A stretch of 64,000 bases of DNA from Arabidopsis thaliana (GCF_000001735.4 NC_003071.7:3527151-3591150); one strand, 5' to 3'; positions 1-12,241 are shown, numbered from the stretch's first letter. Numbers and translations are program-made. The notes: generated from the sequence alone by a model not told the origin.

Positions 1-238
1 TTAAGGAGGGGAGATCGGAATCAAAGGAGAGGAGATCTTCGAGGTGGACAACAAGTCGCTTAGGGTTATCGAGGAGAGCTTCTCTGTAGGGGAAACAATT
101 CTGTTCGATCTCGAAGTTTCGAATGAATTCCTTAAATTTGGTTAAGACGGCGTGGGGACTGATGGTTGCGGCGTCTCCGGCCTCCGGGAACTGCGGCTGG
201 TCGCTGTAGTAAACTGCTCCTTCGTCCCATCCTGACAT
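1..238 (-). CDS. MCM5: MCM5, first coding exon (partial, runs off the left edge)
   Basis: On the minus strand an ATG at 238-236 opens a frame that stays open to the window edge (79 codons). It begins MSGWDEGAVYYSDQPQF and continues with an FPYREAL segment, which I recognise as the N-terminus of plant MCM5, a subunit of the MCM2-7 replicative helicase that licenses origins in G1 and unwinds DNA in S phase in the nucleus. Only the N-terminal domain start is here; the OB fold, zinc-binding part and AAA+ core lie to the left of the window. The start is chosen because the protein begins as in the family and the upstream DNA is a GA-rich leader. From memory the A. thaliana gene is At2g07690. The codons look intact, so this is probably a functional host gene. 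Confidence 0.9.
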   Translation of the reverse strand, partial: MSGWDEGAVYYSDQPQFPEAGDAATISPHAVLTKFKEFIRNFEIEQNCFPYREALLDNPKRLVVHLEDLLSFDSDLPSL

Positions 239-340
239 CGTTGCTTCGTCTCCGTTACGAATTTCTCTATCTCTTTCTCTCTTATCAAAAAGTTCTAAAC
301 GAAGAGAGAGAGTGGGGGCAAGGGCTTTATGTCGACTATG

Positions 341-379
341 AGTTTTGGCGGGAACAATGTGGCGGGAAACTGATGGGCC
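341..379 (-). promoter_or_regulatory. MCM5 promoter: two E2F-type sites and a site II-like element
   Basis: About 105-130 bp upstream of the MCM5 ATG lie TTTGGCGG (344-351) and, read on the minus strand, TTTCCCGC (369-362). Both fit the E2F/DP consensus WTTSSCSS. A TGGGCC element (374-379), the site II class found in promoters of dividing cells, is next to them. E2F control of MCM genes at the G1/S transition is established in plants; its action on this copy is inferred from the motifs and their position only. Confidence 0.7.
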
Positions 380-453
380 GAACCCAAGACCTATGGACGG
401 GTAAATGGATTTCGTTGGTTATTGGGTCTTTCTTTCTTTTTCTTTTTAGCTAA

Positions 454-1825
454 GGTTACATTTTTTATCCATTTTTTCTAATTTATTATAAAAAACCAAA
501 CAGATAAAAATATAATTATGGACTACATCTAGGAATCTTAAATTTATGAATTGCACATTTTAGAATTTCATATTTTTAAGCTACTTAATATCGTTGTAAG
601 CATTTTCAATTCCATCGTAATTTTCTTCAATGTCACTTAAAATTTAAGGCTATATTAATATATATGTTTAAAAGAATAGTTTTTAGTTTTATAACATTAA
701 TAATTTGAAAATTAAGTAACTATAAAAAAGAAAAGAAAAATCAACCATATATATCCTTCTCATTTACGTTAATTACAGAAATGTCATTAACATGATAAAT
801 GTTTTTGAGAATATTAGGTAATTGGACACTTTTTTGAAACTCAATTACGCAATAAAGCACTTTAGAAAGAGTAAACACTTTTTAAAGTTTTTTTACTACT
901 ACACCATCAACCCAACCTAAGCAATCCAAACTTACCATAATTTACAACCATTACTTTTTCTCTCTTTTCATTCATTTTTTTCTCTACTCTTTACAAAATT
1001 AAACACACAAAACACTTAAAATATCTTAATGAAAAAAGGAAATGGTTTGAGACATTATCTCTCTTCTCTCTCATCAAAAACACCAAAAAGTAGATCTAGA
1101 TTTTTCTTTTTTCTTTCTCTTCTTAGATCTTAAAAGTTGGAAATTTTCAAGATTTTTATTCAGTTTCTCATTCTTTAATCAACCTCATAAGGTTAAAATT
1201 TTCATTTTTAATTGCTAGGTTTCTTCTTCTCTTAGTGTATCCATCATTGTCTTGGTCAAATTTTTGTCTTTTTACAAATCTTAGATTTGGCCACCAAATA
1301 TTTGTGGAAATTCCTCAAAGAGAGAGAGAGAGTTGAATTAAAGAACCCAAACATATATTCTTACTATAAATTTGTAACTTAAAGGTAGTTTGATGCTATT
1401 TTCATTAAAACACATGAGCAAATAATGAAAAAATGGAAAAAATACAAAACAAATCAAAGAAGAGTGATAGGCGATAATTTGAAATGACCACATGGTCAGA
1501 GTTTGGTGGATGTGTGTTGACGGTCGATAATTCAAAATGATTGTGTTTTGTTAATACTATTCATAAAACCAGTGTTACGTTATGTAAAAGATGTTGATAA
1601 AATGTGATGAAACAAGTTTTGTTGGTCATATCAACAAAAGTTTATTTATGAAAATGTTTATATTTATTTATCCACGATTACATATTAACAAAACATAAAT
1701 ACGAGTGTATATCGTAAGATTGTGTATGAACACATCGATCTCAATAATATTTTACGTTTTCAGGTTAAGAAGCGTGCTTTAGATTATCATGGATCAAAAG
1801 TGGTGGTTATAGATTATGTACATAT
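454..1825. other. AT-rich intergenic DNA, no gene seen
   Basis: Beyond the MCM5 promoter there is AT-rich DNA with no coding frame that I can assign. A stretch near 815-900 (GACACTTTTTTG and flanks) has weak inverted similarity to 3530-3640 on the far side of the telomere-like block, so both could be ends of one decayed element, but the match is short. Confidence 0.5.
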
Positions 1826-3020
1826 AAAACTTAGGTTTTAGGGTTTAGGCTTTAAAGTCAAGGGCTAGGGTTTAATGTCTAGGGTTTAAGATTTAGTATC
1901 TAGTGTTTACATTTTAGGATTTAGGCTTTATTGTTTAGGATTTCGCGTTTAGTTTAGATGATTTAGGGTTTTGGGTTGAAGAATCAAAGTTGTCTACAAT
2001 GATTTAGGGTTTATGGTTACATGTTTCTCATTGGAGATTATATATTCCATTGTTGTCCATATGGATTGGATAATATGGATTTTCTATCTCAATTTGTTTA
2101 TATTTAGGGGATTTATGTTTAATATTTATGGACAACAACAAGAAGTTTTAAAGTGAAGATCTTAGAATTTAGGGTTTAGGGTTTAGGGTATACGTGATAT
2201 GGTATATGTATATTGTTAAGGGTTTAGTCTTTATGGTTTAACAGGTTTAGGGTTTAATATCAAGGGTTTAGAGTTTAGGGTTTAGGGTTTAGGGTTTAGG
2301 GGTTTAGGGTTTAGGATTTAGGATTTAGGATTTAGGATTTAAGATTTAGGGTTTAGGGTTTCGGGTATAAATTTAGGGGTTAGGGTTTAATGTTTAGAGT
2401 TTAGTATCTAGTGTTTAGGGTTTTAGATTTAGTGTTAAGGAACTATGATTGTTTACAATGATTATAGAGTTTATTGTAGATGGTATAAGGTTTAGGGTTA
2501 ATTGACCATGGTCATATACAATTATTTTTGGGTTTAGGGTTATATGCTTCTTGTTAGATTATATATTTCCATTTTGATCATATGAATTAAATCATATGAA
2601 TTTTTTATGTTCTCAATTGGTTTATGTTTAGGGGATTTATGCTTAATATTTATAAGCAATAATAAGAAGGTTTAAAATTTAGGGTTTATATGGTAAATGG
2701 TATATGATATATTTCTATGGTTAAGGGCTTAGTGTCTATGGTTTAAAGTTTAGGGTTTATGGTTTAGGTGTTTAAGGTTTAGAGTTTAGGGTTTAGCGTT
2801 TAGGGTTTAAAGTTTAGGGTTTAGGGTTTAGGGTTTAGGGATAAGAGGTTTAAGCTTAATATTTATGGGCAACATTAAGAAGGTTTGGGATTTAGGGTTT
2901 ATGGTATATGGTATATGGTATAGGGTATACGTATATGGTTAAGGGCTTAGTGTTTATGGGTTAAAGTTTAGGGTTTAGGGTTTAGATATAGAAGTTAGGG
3001 TTTAATGTATAGAGTTTAAT
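1826..3020. repeat. Interstitial telomere-like repeat (degenerate TTTAGGG)
   Basis: About 1.2 kb is dominated by TTTAGGG units, the plant telomere repeat, with several perfect runs (about 2275-2315 and 2810-2850) among many variants such as GGATTTA. It is not a chromosome end, because unrelated sequence flanks it on both sides. A longer period is superimposed: a non-telomeric segment containing GATTATATAT followed by a TCCAT-like stretch recurs near 2030, 2555 and 3110, so the block is built of units of roughly 530-550 bp. Blocks like this are known in Arabidopsis pericentromeres. Confidence 0.9.
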
Positions 3021-3179
3021 ATCTAATGTTTAGGGTTTAGAATTTAGTGTTAAGGAACTATGATTGTTTATAATGATTTTAGAGTTTATGGTTATATGGT
3101 TCTCATTAAAGATTATATATTTCATTGTTGTCCAAATGGATTAAATCATATGGATTTTTTGTTTTCTGAATCTGTTTAT

Positions 3180-4824
3180 GTTTTGATGATACAATAAATA
3201 ATAGTATGAATAAATATAGTAATATGGATTTCATGAAGGAAAAAATGTTATTATTATATATTTTATAAAAAATGATTTTTAATCAAATAGAGAATGTCTT
3301 AAATTAAATAAAAATTAAATAACAAAAGGAAGAGAGAGAAGAAATTGACAAGAAAGATAAGAAAGTGATAGATAGAGAAAATATGTTTTATTTATTTAAA
3401 TTTGACGGTCAAGATTAAAAGAGATTAACTTTACCTTTCAATTCGATGGACGAGATGATTCCGTCAAAACCATTTCTTAACCATGCTACTTGATTTAAGG
3501 TGAAGAGAATAAGGGGTAAACTGGTATTGATTTTTTTAAAATAGTGAAAAAACTCCAAAAAAGTGTCTATTCTCTTCAATGTGCCCTAAATGCACTAAAA
3601 ACTTGGAAAATGCCCCAATCATGAAAGAAGCCCAATTTTTTCTGACGTAATATGTGGCGACACAGTTCATAAACCGCTCGATAACACTGCTCACATGCGA
3701 CCGAAACACTATTCATCAGATGATATAGTAAAACATCATATGATTTAAGCATTTATCTATTTGTTTTATATGCTAAAAAATATGATATCGCGATAAGTTT
3801 ACTTTTAAACAAATCTTTTATCGACCTAGAATTGAAAATTAATATATTTTTATTTATGTAAATATCAGTTCAATTTAAAGAATTAGTTTATTTCTTACAT
3901 AATTAATATAATAGCAGTTAAAACAACATGTTATATAAAATAATAACATGCTAACATATTTAATATCTAGATAATATTTGTATGAACGTGCCATCTCAAT
4001 CCACGTTTTCATTCACGCCACCTCTTTTTTTGTCAACTCACCAATACTGATTTTAATATCTTTGTTTCGATTTGATTTTATGTTTCCATTATTATTCTTA
4101 TAGTTTTGTATCGTCAGAAATTAAATAAAAGAGAAACAAAAGAAAGAAAAAAAGAAAAGAGAGAAAAGGGGTAAAAGAGTCAAAAAGAGGATGATAAAAA
4201 GAGGATAAACAAAAAAGAGGATGATAGTGACATGTGCACAGTGATCAAGTGGTCAACCTAATTAATGAGTCGTTCATGTATATCTATTGATATTACCCTA
4301 AAATTTAAAGATGTGATTCAACTAAATAAAATAAGTTTATTACAAAAATATAAACTTTTTATTACCTTCTAAATTCACAAAACCACGTAGTCAATTTCAA
4401 GTATAAAGCAAGGTTTTGACAATTTTTAGAATAAGACAATTTTTTTTACAAAGATTTAACCACTTACATCCAATACTAAACGATGATTTTGTTACTATTG
4501 TGGTGATTAAAATGCTAAACACATAAAGACGCTCATAACCTCCATGTACGTTAAAGACATCAAATCTAAATATTTTTCCAAATTTGATGTTGTGTTGTCA
4601 AAACCAAGCTGGATGCTCCTCTTAACATCAAAGAGATCATGTATGATATAGACATACTAAATTAAACAAGTATGATTATTATACTATGAACTTGAAATGT
4701 GAATTGATTTAAGAATTTACACCCACAACCTCATATCTATCCCATAACTAGAATGGTAATGTACTAATCCCGATAATTTAGCAAACTTGAATTAAATCTT
4801 CCTAGCCATCTCTTCTACTCTCAA
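3180..4824. other. AT-rich intergenic DNA
   Basis: No gene or recognisable element is visible here. The part at 3540-3640 might be one end of an element that contains the telomere-like repeats. GA-rich low-complexity runs occur near 3325-3380 and 4120-4215. Confidence 0.4.
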
Positions 4825-5138
4825 ATCACTAATAAGGTTCAAATTACCCTAGAACTACTCTCTCATATAAGAGATCAATTGCAGTATTTAAGGATCGAAT
4901 TCACAAAGTTCTTTTGTTCAAACAATAAGTTGAATGTCGAGATTAAGCTAGAAGGTGATGATTGAAATAGTAATAAAACAAAGTAAGATAACAGCAGGTT
5001 GATTGTGTTGTAAAAAATTAGGAAAAGAGGTAGGAACAGAGTATTCTCAAGAAACTATTGGTTAGTAGATCTAATGAAAGCTAGGTTGTTATCGAACCAT
5101 TCTTAAACTCAAACCCTAATTATGGAATAACCGGTGGC

Positions 5139-8100
5139 TTTAGTACCCCGCGCATTGACCCCAGGCAAGAAAGAAGGGCAAGAGAAGAAGAAGAGAGAAT
5201 GGTGCGTGAAATGAAAGGAAGGGCCGAGTATTTATAATCCGCGGAAGCTAGAGTAGAGCCCAAGTCTTAAAACGTGGAGCCGAATCCATTCGGGCAAAGC
5301 CGACTTGGTGACCAAGTTTTGTCCTGAGCAATGCACGCCAACTTTAGCCAACTTGGTGAGCAAGTTTTGTCCCAAAGCCAACTTGGTGACCAAGTTTTGT
5401 CCCACTCCTCATATCCGAACCTTGAGCCTATAAATAGAACCTTACCCCCCCCCCCTTAGTTACACCTTAGAAGCTTTCGCACCAAAACTCTGCCCAAACC
5501 GAGAGGGAGAGAGAGAAATCATCCGAACCCTTAACCCGAGAGAGAGAGAGAGATCGTCCGAACCTTAAAACCCGAGAGAGAGAGAGAGAGTCTGAGCAAG
5601 AGATCGTCGAGCCTTAGGATAGTCCGAAAGAGAGATCCCGAGTAGAAACCATCGGTCGAGTTAGGAAGATTCATCGGTGATTGTGAGTTCCGGTTTTTGT
5701 TTTGCATGTTTGATTTTCCTTCTTGCATGTTCTCGATTCTCCCTTCTCTTAGTTTTGTTGTTGTTATGGTTGAGTTTGTTGAGGTTGTTAACCTAATAGC
5801 TAGGATAGTTGAGACCGAAGCACCTTGCCCTATAGGAGTGGTTGTGTTAGAATAGCACCATTCACTTTAGAGGGATGGTTGCATTGTCAAGACACTACTC
5901 GCTAGTATTCGGGAGACATTTAGAGAGAACTTTATGAACATGTGCGTTGAAAACGAACCGCATGTTTCATAGTGTTGATTGGAAGATCGTAGTGTGTGGA
6001 GCTTGAAGAGTATCTAAGTTAACTCCATAAGCATGCTACGGTCAAGTGGGATGTATCTGACCTTTCCTTGTGATTCTGTTCGTTCGTGGGGTGTGCTTGA
6101 CGAGATGCAAGTGACCTCAAGGGGTTCAAAGGACCTATAGAGACTGGGTTAGCTACCCAAGGCCCGGTGTCGCTTACACGATGGTGTAGCCAAGGTGATG
6201 TTCCAGTTATATGCATTTGTGGTTATAACTAGGGTGTTCACGATGTGTTGAGGAAGGCAGTGCATTCGGGTCCTAATTAAAACTTTAAGAAACGTTATCT
6301 TCTTGTTGTGTTGTGTGTTGCTTACTTCCTTCTTTGTGTACTCTGATTATTTATGTTATGCATGTGGGATTATGGGTGGGGATTAAACTAATGTTTCCTT
6401 AGGGAACCCGAGCTCATTGAGTAATGCTAGATTACTCATGACTTTACTTGTTTTGCATGAAACCTTAGAGGGGATTAGAGGGAGTGGTGAACACTAGGGA
6501 ACCCGGAGTAGTTTTTCAATGTCCTTTTGTAAAACTTAAAATATGTATTTTCGTATCGTGTACTTTTGGACCTCATGCCTTGGCCACAAAAACGATGTTT
6601 ATGTTGTGGTTTTTCCTTGTATTTTCGTAACTCTAAAATAATGAAATCGGTATTTATTTTAGAGTATACGGGTTTCAAACTGATAAGACTTTGTCCGAGT
6701 CGACACAACATTTGGGTGAAGTGAGGGTTGGCAAGCCTAACACTACAAAAAAATTTGAATATTCTTACGGAAAAATTGCGACCATTTTTTCGTCAGAAAA
6801 TTGTAACCATTTTCTTACAAAAATGTGACGTATTTATTTAGTCATAAAAACGTTACTATTTCGTTATAATATTATGTCTTAATTGAAAGTAACTAACGTT
6901 TGTCACTAATTATATTAAATTTGTTACGAATTATATAGTCATAAATATAAATACGGATTTGCGACCAAATATGGTAACTAAATTATACAATAATTGTGAC
7001 TAAACTTATGTCACGTATAGTTACGAGAGTTTTGTAACTATCATGTCACAATTTGTCACTGTTTTAGTGACTTTTGCGTTTGGTCATAGATTGTGACATA
7101 ATTATTACCAATTTTATCACAAAAATAAAAACATGTGAACTAAAAGTCAAATAAAAAAACAGCTTCAATTTTGGAAAGAAAAAAATCTGATAATACATAA
7201 AATTTTGAAAAGAGTATAAAAAGTTATATAAGAAAACAGTTTCAATTTCTTTGTTATTTTTTCTTTTTATTTCCAATGCTTTGTTTTAAAAAAAAAAATC
7301 CCACGATCTCTCTTTTGCAATGCATGATCTCCAAATTAACTTCCCAGTTTTATTAATTATTTTCATCAATTTCACTTTCTTTAAATCACCATATATATCC
7401 CACAATCGATTTATCTCAATTGTTCTTCCATTCATCCCTTCTGGAAAAAAAAACTGTAAATACTTTTACGGAATCGTCATTCAACACCACGAATTCATCT
7501 TCATTGTTCGCTAAATCCAACATTCCACGACTCCGATCGTCTTCTTCCTCCTTTCGTAAGGTGGTTTCAGTAACCCAAATCACCACAAAATCTAATATTT
7601 TAAGAGAAAATCTTTGTTTTGATTTTTTTGATGTATTTAGTTGCAGGCACTACTGTTTGCAACATGAAGTCAAAATCCCCTTCTTTTTATATCTCCAGAA
7701 ATATGAACAGTTAATGCTAATTAAAAGGTGTGATTCTGCTTCTTCTAATGTGGATCTTTTTGTCTAATTTAGATACATTATATAATATCTACCCTATTTA
7801 CATCCTATTCTCTGTCAGCTATCCACCTCTACGTCCACACTTTTGTTTTGTTGGAGCGGCATCAATCGTTGATTATATGTGATCTTCATTTAAGGACAAA
7901 AGTTGGAATATCATCATATGCTTCGATCATGTCAAAGAACCCAAATTAAAGAAGCACAATCAAATGATCAACTGCTTGAAGGAGACACCAAAAGTTTCGT
8001 CATCAAAGAAGAAGATAATTGAGTGACAAAGAAGAAGTCAGGTGATGAGAAGCAAGAGATGTTCAAAGCATCAAAAGGCCAACTCACGGTTTCAATAAAA

Positions 8101-8954
8101 CATTACGAAAAGTAATGGTTTTTGTGGGGGGTTGACATTATTTGAATTCATTTTCACCCTTTTTATTTGTTCAAAGTTTAGGATCTAATATGTAGTATAC
8201 AAAAGCAAAGAATCTTGATCATCAATATATAGACCTATTTTACGTTCTATTTTTTTAATTACAAAACTCCAATAAGAAAGGAGTAAATGAATAACGCCAT
8301 GTCAAGTTGTTTTAATTTCTGGATATCACTAAATTTAGTTTTATAGATAATTTTAATATGTTAAAATGGCCATGTAACGGGACAGAGCATGACATTGTGT
8401 GACTATAATCGAGTCACTAATTGTGTTGGATTTGTGATTGTATTTTGGTCGCATAATATAACGGGACAATGACTTAAAAATATGAGTAGTAATAATCTGT
8501 GACAAGTATGTTACGATTTTATCGCCACTAGTTGTGGCATAATTGTGACAGTATCGTCCGCCACGAAATGTGTCCATTTTTGCGACTATATTAACGTCGT
8601 CACAATTAGTAACGAATTGTTACTATTGTTAATCGTCACATTTGTTTGTGACTTTTTTGAGACCTTCATGGATTTGTGACGATTTTATTGTGACATTTTA
8701 AATTTCGTTTCAGTTTCGTCATAAAAAAATTATTGTGACCAAATATTTTTTTATTGTGACGTTAATCATCGTATCAATATTCAGTTTTTATTGTAGTGTA
8801 AGTGGATCCCAAATGGGGAAATGGGTAACCTTGAGTGGGTAAAGGGTCGGAATGTGTTTTTGAACCTCAGCTACTCTATGGGAATTCATTTCCATTGTGG
8901 CGTCTCCGAGCCGTGCCGACTGGCCGAGTTCTAGCGCGGACCGGGGGCGTTAGA
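5139..8954 (+). repeat. 5' LTR of the chromovirus, interrupted by a CACTA transposon
   Basis: The LTR runs from 5139 (expected TG is TT here) to about 8954, just before the PBS. Without the CACTA insertion it is about 1.75 kb. It contains repeats of the phrase GACTTGGTGACCAAGTTTTG (5300-5400), a TATA-like CTATAAATAG near 5430, and GA-rich runs at 5505-5595. Compared with the 3' LTR it shows many single-base differences, so the insertion is not recent. Confidence 0.85.
6741..8798. mobile_element. Non-autonomous CACTA (En/Spm-like) transposon, 2,058 bp
   Basis: The left end is CACTACAAAAAAA and the right end, read inverted, is CACTACAATAAAAA. A 3-bp target duplication TAA flanks it (6738-6740 and 8799-8801). 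The unoccupied site is visible in the 3' LTR near 12178-12190, which reads straight through. Both ends are packed with short subterminal motifs of the GTGACAA/TTGTCAC kind (about 6770-7110 and 8380-8770), the usual transposase-binding architecture of the superfamily. No TNP2-like transposase frame is present. A 115-codon open frame at 7420-7767 matches nothing I know. Confidence 0.93.
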
Positions 8955-8959
8955 ATGGG

Positions 8960-8971
8960 TGGTATCAGAGC
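8960..8971 (+). other. Primer binding site, initiator tRNA-Met type
   Basis: TGGTATCAGAGC lies about 5 bp after the end of the 5' LTR and matches the standard PBS complementary to the 3' end of plant tRNA-iMet. It fixes the element's plus orientation. Confidence 0.9.
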
Positions 8972-9126
8972 ATGGTTTTAGGGCTTTTGGGATCCGTTTT
9001 TTTTTTCAAACGTTTTATCGAGTAAATAGTCGCAAAAGGCACTTAGGATAATCCGAGTCGTTCACCACTATTAGGATAGGGGGGAAATATTAGATACCTA
9101 ATATCGTTGTTGGATTGGATGCAGAT

Positions 9127-10120
9127 GTCAAGGCAGGTGTCGGACGAGAACTAGTCGAGAGATGTGATGTCTAGTCGTGGAAACTTTGCGCAGTATCCGG
9201 AGTCGGATAACTAGATACCGAGTGAGAGTGGTGAGATAAATGGAGATTATATTCACTTGGAGCCGTATGGATTACCTGAATGGGAAACCCCCGATTCCAC
9301 GCCCAGGCACTCGTCGCCCGTATCGATGTTCTTCGATACATCAAATGAGAGTTACTTTCGTTCTCGATCACATAACCCCGTACAATCCCCATCGATCGAG
9401 CAAAACCATGGAAACCCTATCCCTGAAACCAAGAACCAAGGAGCCCCGAAATGCAGCAAACCTTAGACATTATTCAGAGTCAATTGGGTCATATGATTGA
9501 AACACAACAACATCAACAACAAATTCAAGAAAGCCAGCGAGAGGAATCAACATCCGCAAAGTTCCTGAAGCTCGTGATGATGATGAGAGACTTAGGAATT
9601 CGCGTGTTTAAAGGAGAACATAACACGGTCGTGGCAGACAAGTGGCTACGAGACCTTGAGATGAATTTTGAGATTTCTCGATGTCCTGACAATTTCAAGA
9701 GACAGATCGCGGTTAACTTCTTGGACAAGGATGCACGAATTTGGCGGGAGAGCGTAACTGCCAGAAACCAAGGCCAAATGATATCATGGGAAGCTTTTAG
9801 AAGAGAATTCGAAAAGAAGTACTTTCCACCGGAGGCCCGTGATCGATTGGAGCAGCAATTCATGAAGTTAGCACAAGAGACAAGGAGTGTCTGAGCATAC
9901 GAACAAGCTTTCACGCGACTAAGGAGGTACTTATATAACGGACAAGATGATGAAGCATTGATGGTTCGCAGGTTCTTGAGAGGACTCAGGCTAGAGATAT
10001 GGGGACGACTACAAGCGGTCAAATATGACAGTGTCAATGAGCTAACCGAACGGGCAGATAATGTGGAGGAGGGTATTGAGATGGAGAAGAGTGTAACCAA
10101 CAAGGAAAATGATTGATCGG
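9127..10120 (+). pseudogene. Chromovirus gag remnant
   Basis: A gag-like reading can be followed from about 9127. The longest open part is 9451-9894, with a glutamine-rich start and a Retrotrans_gag core (ADKWL, ARIWRESVTA, SWEAFRREFEKKYFPPEARD). An in-frame TGA at 9892-9894 interrupts it, and the frame continues (YEQAFTRLRRYLYNG) to about 10115. Earlier stops are also present in the N-terminal part (for example near 9154 and 9211). Gag would package the RNA into virus-like particles in the cytoplasm; this copy cannot make the full protein. The zinc-knuckle end is lost at the deletion junction near 10215. Confidence 0.8.
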
Positions 10121-10215
10121 GAGGGAGGAAGACTAATAACGCGTAGGCCAAAAACAACGCTCCTAAATTCACACCAAATCAGGAGAGAGACAATGATCGA
10201 GGAAGAGCAAGAGCG

Positions 10216-10535
10216 AACTTCACAAGGTGTTTCATGTGTCTCAATTAAAAAGACATGTACCCAAACCCGATGCTGTAATTTCAGAATCGATACCCGAATT
10301 GAAGACCAACCTCACATATCCGGAGGGGCCACTCGAGATCGGAGAACGGCGCATTCGAAAGTTTAAGAAGCGGTTAATTCCTCAAGTTCAAGTAATTTGG
10401 GAAAACAAAACCGACGGTTAATTACATTGGAGGGTGAAAAAAAGTTCCGGGCAAAATATCCTCAACTGTTCGACGTTGAAGAAGAAGATGACAATGAAGC
10501 CAGTCCATCCAATACTCAGGGAATTTGGGACAAAT
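10216..10535 (+). pseudogene. C-terminal pol fragment (integrase tail/chromodomain-like region)
   Basis: Directly after the gag remnant, a frame reads FHVSQLKRHVPKPDAV, then GERRIRKFKKRLIPQVQVIW and, after a shift, a segment ending KYPQLFDVEE. This is the usual end of chromovirus integrase, where VFHVSxLK leads into a chromodomain-like strand segment ending YPxLF. A TAA after 10421 and a frame change break it. Everything between gag and this point, about 4 kb in a full element, has been deleted. Confidence 0.75.
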
Positions 10536-10541
10536 TCCTAT

Positions 10542-10553
10542 AAGGAGGGCAAA
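10542..10553 (+). other. Polypurine tract of the chromovirus
   Basis: AAGGAGGGCAAA sits immediately before the TGTAGTACCCCG start of the 3' LTR, as expected for the plus-strand priming site. Confidence 0.85.
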
Positions 10554-12241
10554 TGTAGTACCCCGCGCATTGACCCCGGGCAAGAAAGAAGGGCAAGAGA
10601 AGAAGAAGAGAGAATGGTGCGCGAAATGAAAGGAAGGACGGGTATTTATAATCTGCGGAAGCTAGAGTAGAGCCCAATTCTTAAAACTTGGAGCCAAATC
10701 CATTCGGGCAAAGCCGACTTGGTGACCAAGTTTTGTCCTGAGCCATGCACGCCAACTTCGAGCCCACGCCTTAGCCAACTTGGAGCCGAATCCACCTGAG
10801 CGAGCCAACTTGGTGACCAAGTTTCGTCCCAAAGCCGACTTGGTGACCAAGTTTCGTCCCACTCCTCACATCCGAACTTTGAGCCTATAAATAGAACCTT
10901 ACCCCCCTTTAGTTAAACCTTAGAAGCTTTCGCACCAAAACTCTGCCCAAACCGAGAGAGAGAGAGAGATTGTCTGAACCCTTAACCCGAGAGAGAGATT
11001 GTCCAAACCTTAAAACCCGAGAGAGAGAGAGAGTCCAAGATAGAGATCGCCAAGCCTTAGGATAGTCCAAGAGAGAGATCCCGAGTAGAAACCATCGGTC
11101 GAGTTAGGAAGATTCATCAGGGATTGTGAGTTCCGGTTTTTGTTTTGCATATTTGATTTTCCTTTTTGCATGTTCTCGATTCTCCCTTCTCTTAGTTTTG
11201 TTGTTGTTATGGTTGAGTTTGTTGAGGTTGTTAACCGAATAGCTAGGATAGTTGAGACCGAAGCACCTTGCCCTATAGGAGTGGTTGTGTTAGAATAACA
11301 CCATTCACTTGAGAAGGATGGTTGCGTTGTCAAGACACTACTCGCTAGTATTCAGGAGACATTTAGAGAGAACTTTATGAGCATGTGTGTTGAAAACGAA
11401 CCGCATATTTCATAGTGTTGATTGGAAGATCATAGTGTGTGGAGCGTGGAGAGTATCCAATTTAACTCCATAAGCATGCTACGGTCAAGTGGGATGTATC
11501 TGACCTTGCCATGTGAGTCCGTTCTTTCGTGGGGAGTGCTTGACGAGATGCAAGTGACCTCAAGGGGTTCGAAGGACCCAGAGAGACTGGGTTAGGTACC
11601 CAAGGCCCGGTGTCGCTTACACGACAGTGTAGCCAAGGTGATGTTCCGGTTATATGCCTTTGTGGTTATAACTCGGGTGTTCACGATATGTTGAGGAAGG
11701 CAGTGCATTCGGGCCCTAATTAAAACTTTAAGAAACGTTATCTCCTTGTTGTGTTGTGTGTTGCTTACTTCCTTCTTTGTGTACTCTGATTATTTATGTT
11801 ATGCATGTGGGATTATGGGTGGGGATTAGACTAACGTTTCCTTGGGAAACCCGAGCTCATTGAGTAATGCTAGATTACTCATGACTCTACTTGTTTTGCA
11901 GGTAACCTTAGAGGGGATTAGAGGGAATGGTGAACACTAGGGAACCCGGAGTAGTTTTTCAGTGTCCTTTTGTAAAACTTAAAGTATGTAATTTTGTATC
12001 GTGTACTTTTGGGCCTCATGCCTTGGCCATAAAAACGATGTTTATGTTGTGGTTTTTTCTTGTATTTTCGTAACTCTAAGATAATGAAATCGGTATTTAT
12101 TTTAAAGTATACGGGTTTCAAACTGATAAGAATTTGTCTGAGTTGACACAACAATTGGGTGAAGTGAGGGTTGGCAAGCCTAAATGGATCCCAAATGGGG
12201 AAATGGGTAACCTTCAGTGGGCTAAGGGTCGGAATGTGTTT
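10554..12241 (+). repeat. 3' LTR of the chromovirus, 3'-truncated
   Basis: It starts TGTAGTACCCCG and matches the 5' LTR up to GGAATGTGTTT at 12231-12241, where the host solo LTR resumes. The corresponding 5' LTR continues for about another 95 bp. So a deletion removed the LTR end, the target duplication and roughly 60 bp of flanking host LTR. Confidence 0.85.

Larger units (their letters stand above)
5139..12241 (+). mobile_element. Ty3/gypsy chromovirus-type retrotransposon, internally deleted, nested in the solo LTR
   Basis: Two LTRs of about 1.7 kb begin with GTACCCCGCGCATTGACC. A tRNA-iMet-type PBS follows the 5' LTR, and a polypurine tract precedes the 3' LTR. The interior is only 1.6 kb: a gag-like region joined directly to the C-terminal end of an integrase/chromodomain-like region, so protease, RT, RNase H and most of integrase are missing. 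The 5' LTR carries a CACTA element, and the last ~95 bp of the 3' LTR is deleted together with host LTR sequence. The lineage call (Tekay/Del-like) rests on the C-terminal motif ending in YPQLF and on the gag motif; it is tentative. Confidence 0.85.

Noticed and set aside
1826..3020. A true telomere or chromosome end
   Set aside because: Non-telomeric DNA continues on both sides and most units are degenerate.
815..3640. One Mutator-like element enclosing the telomere block
   Set aside because: The only inverted similarity is a short T-rich stretch (GACACTTTTTTG); no target duplication or transposase.
7420..7767. 115-codon ORF inside the CACTA element as a gene
   Set aside because: No family recognised, low-complexity start, and it lies between subterminal repeat fields of a non-autonomous element.
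9525..10172. 215-codon minus-strand ORF as a gene
   Set aside because: It is the antisense shadow of the gag frame.
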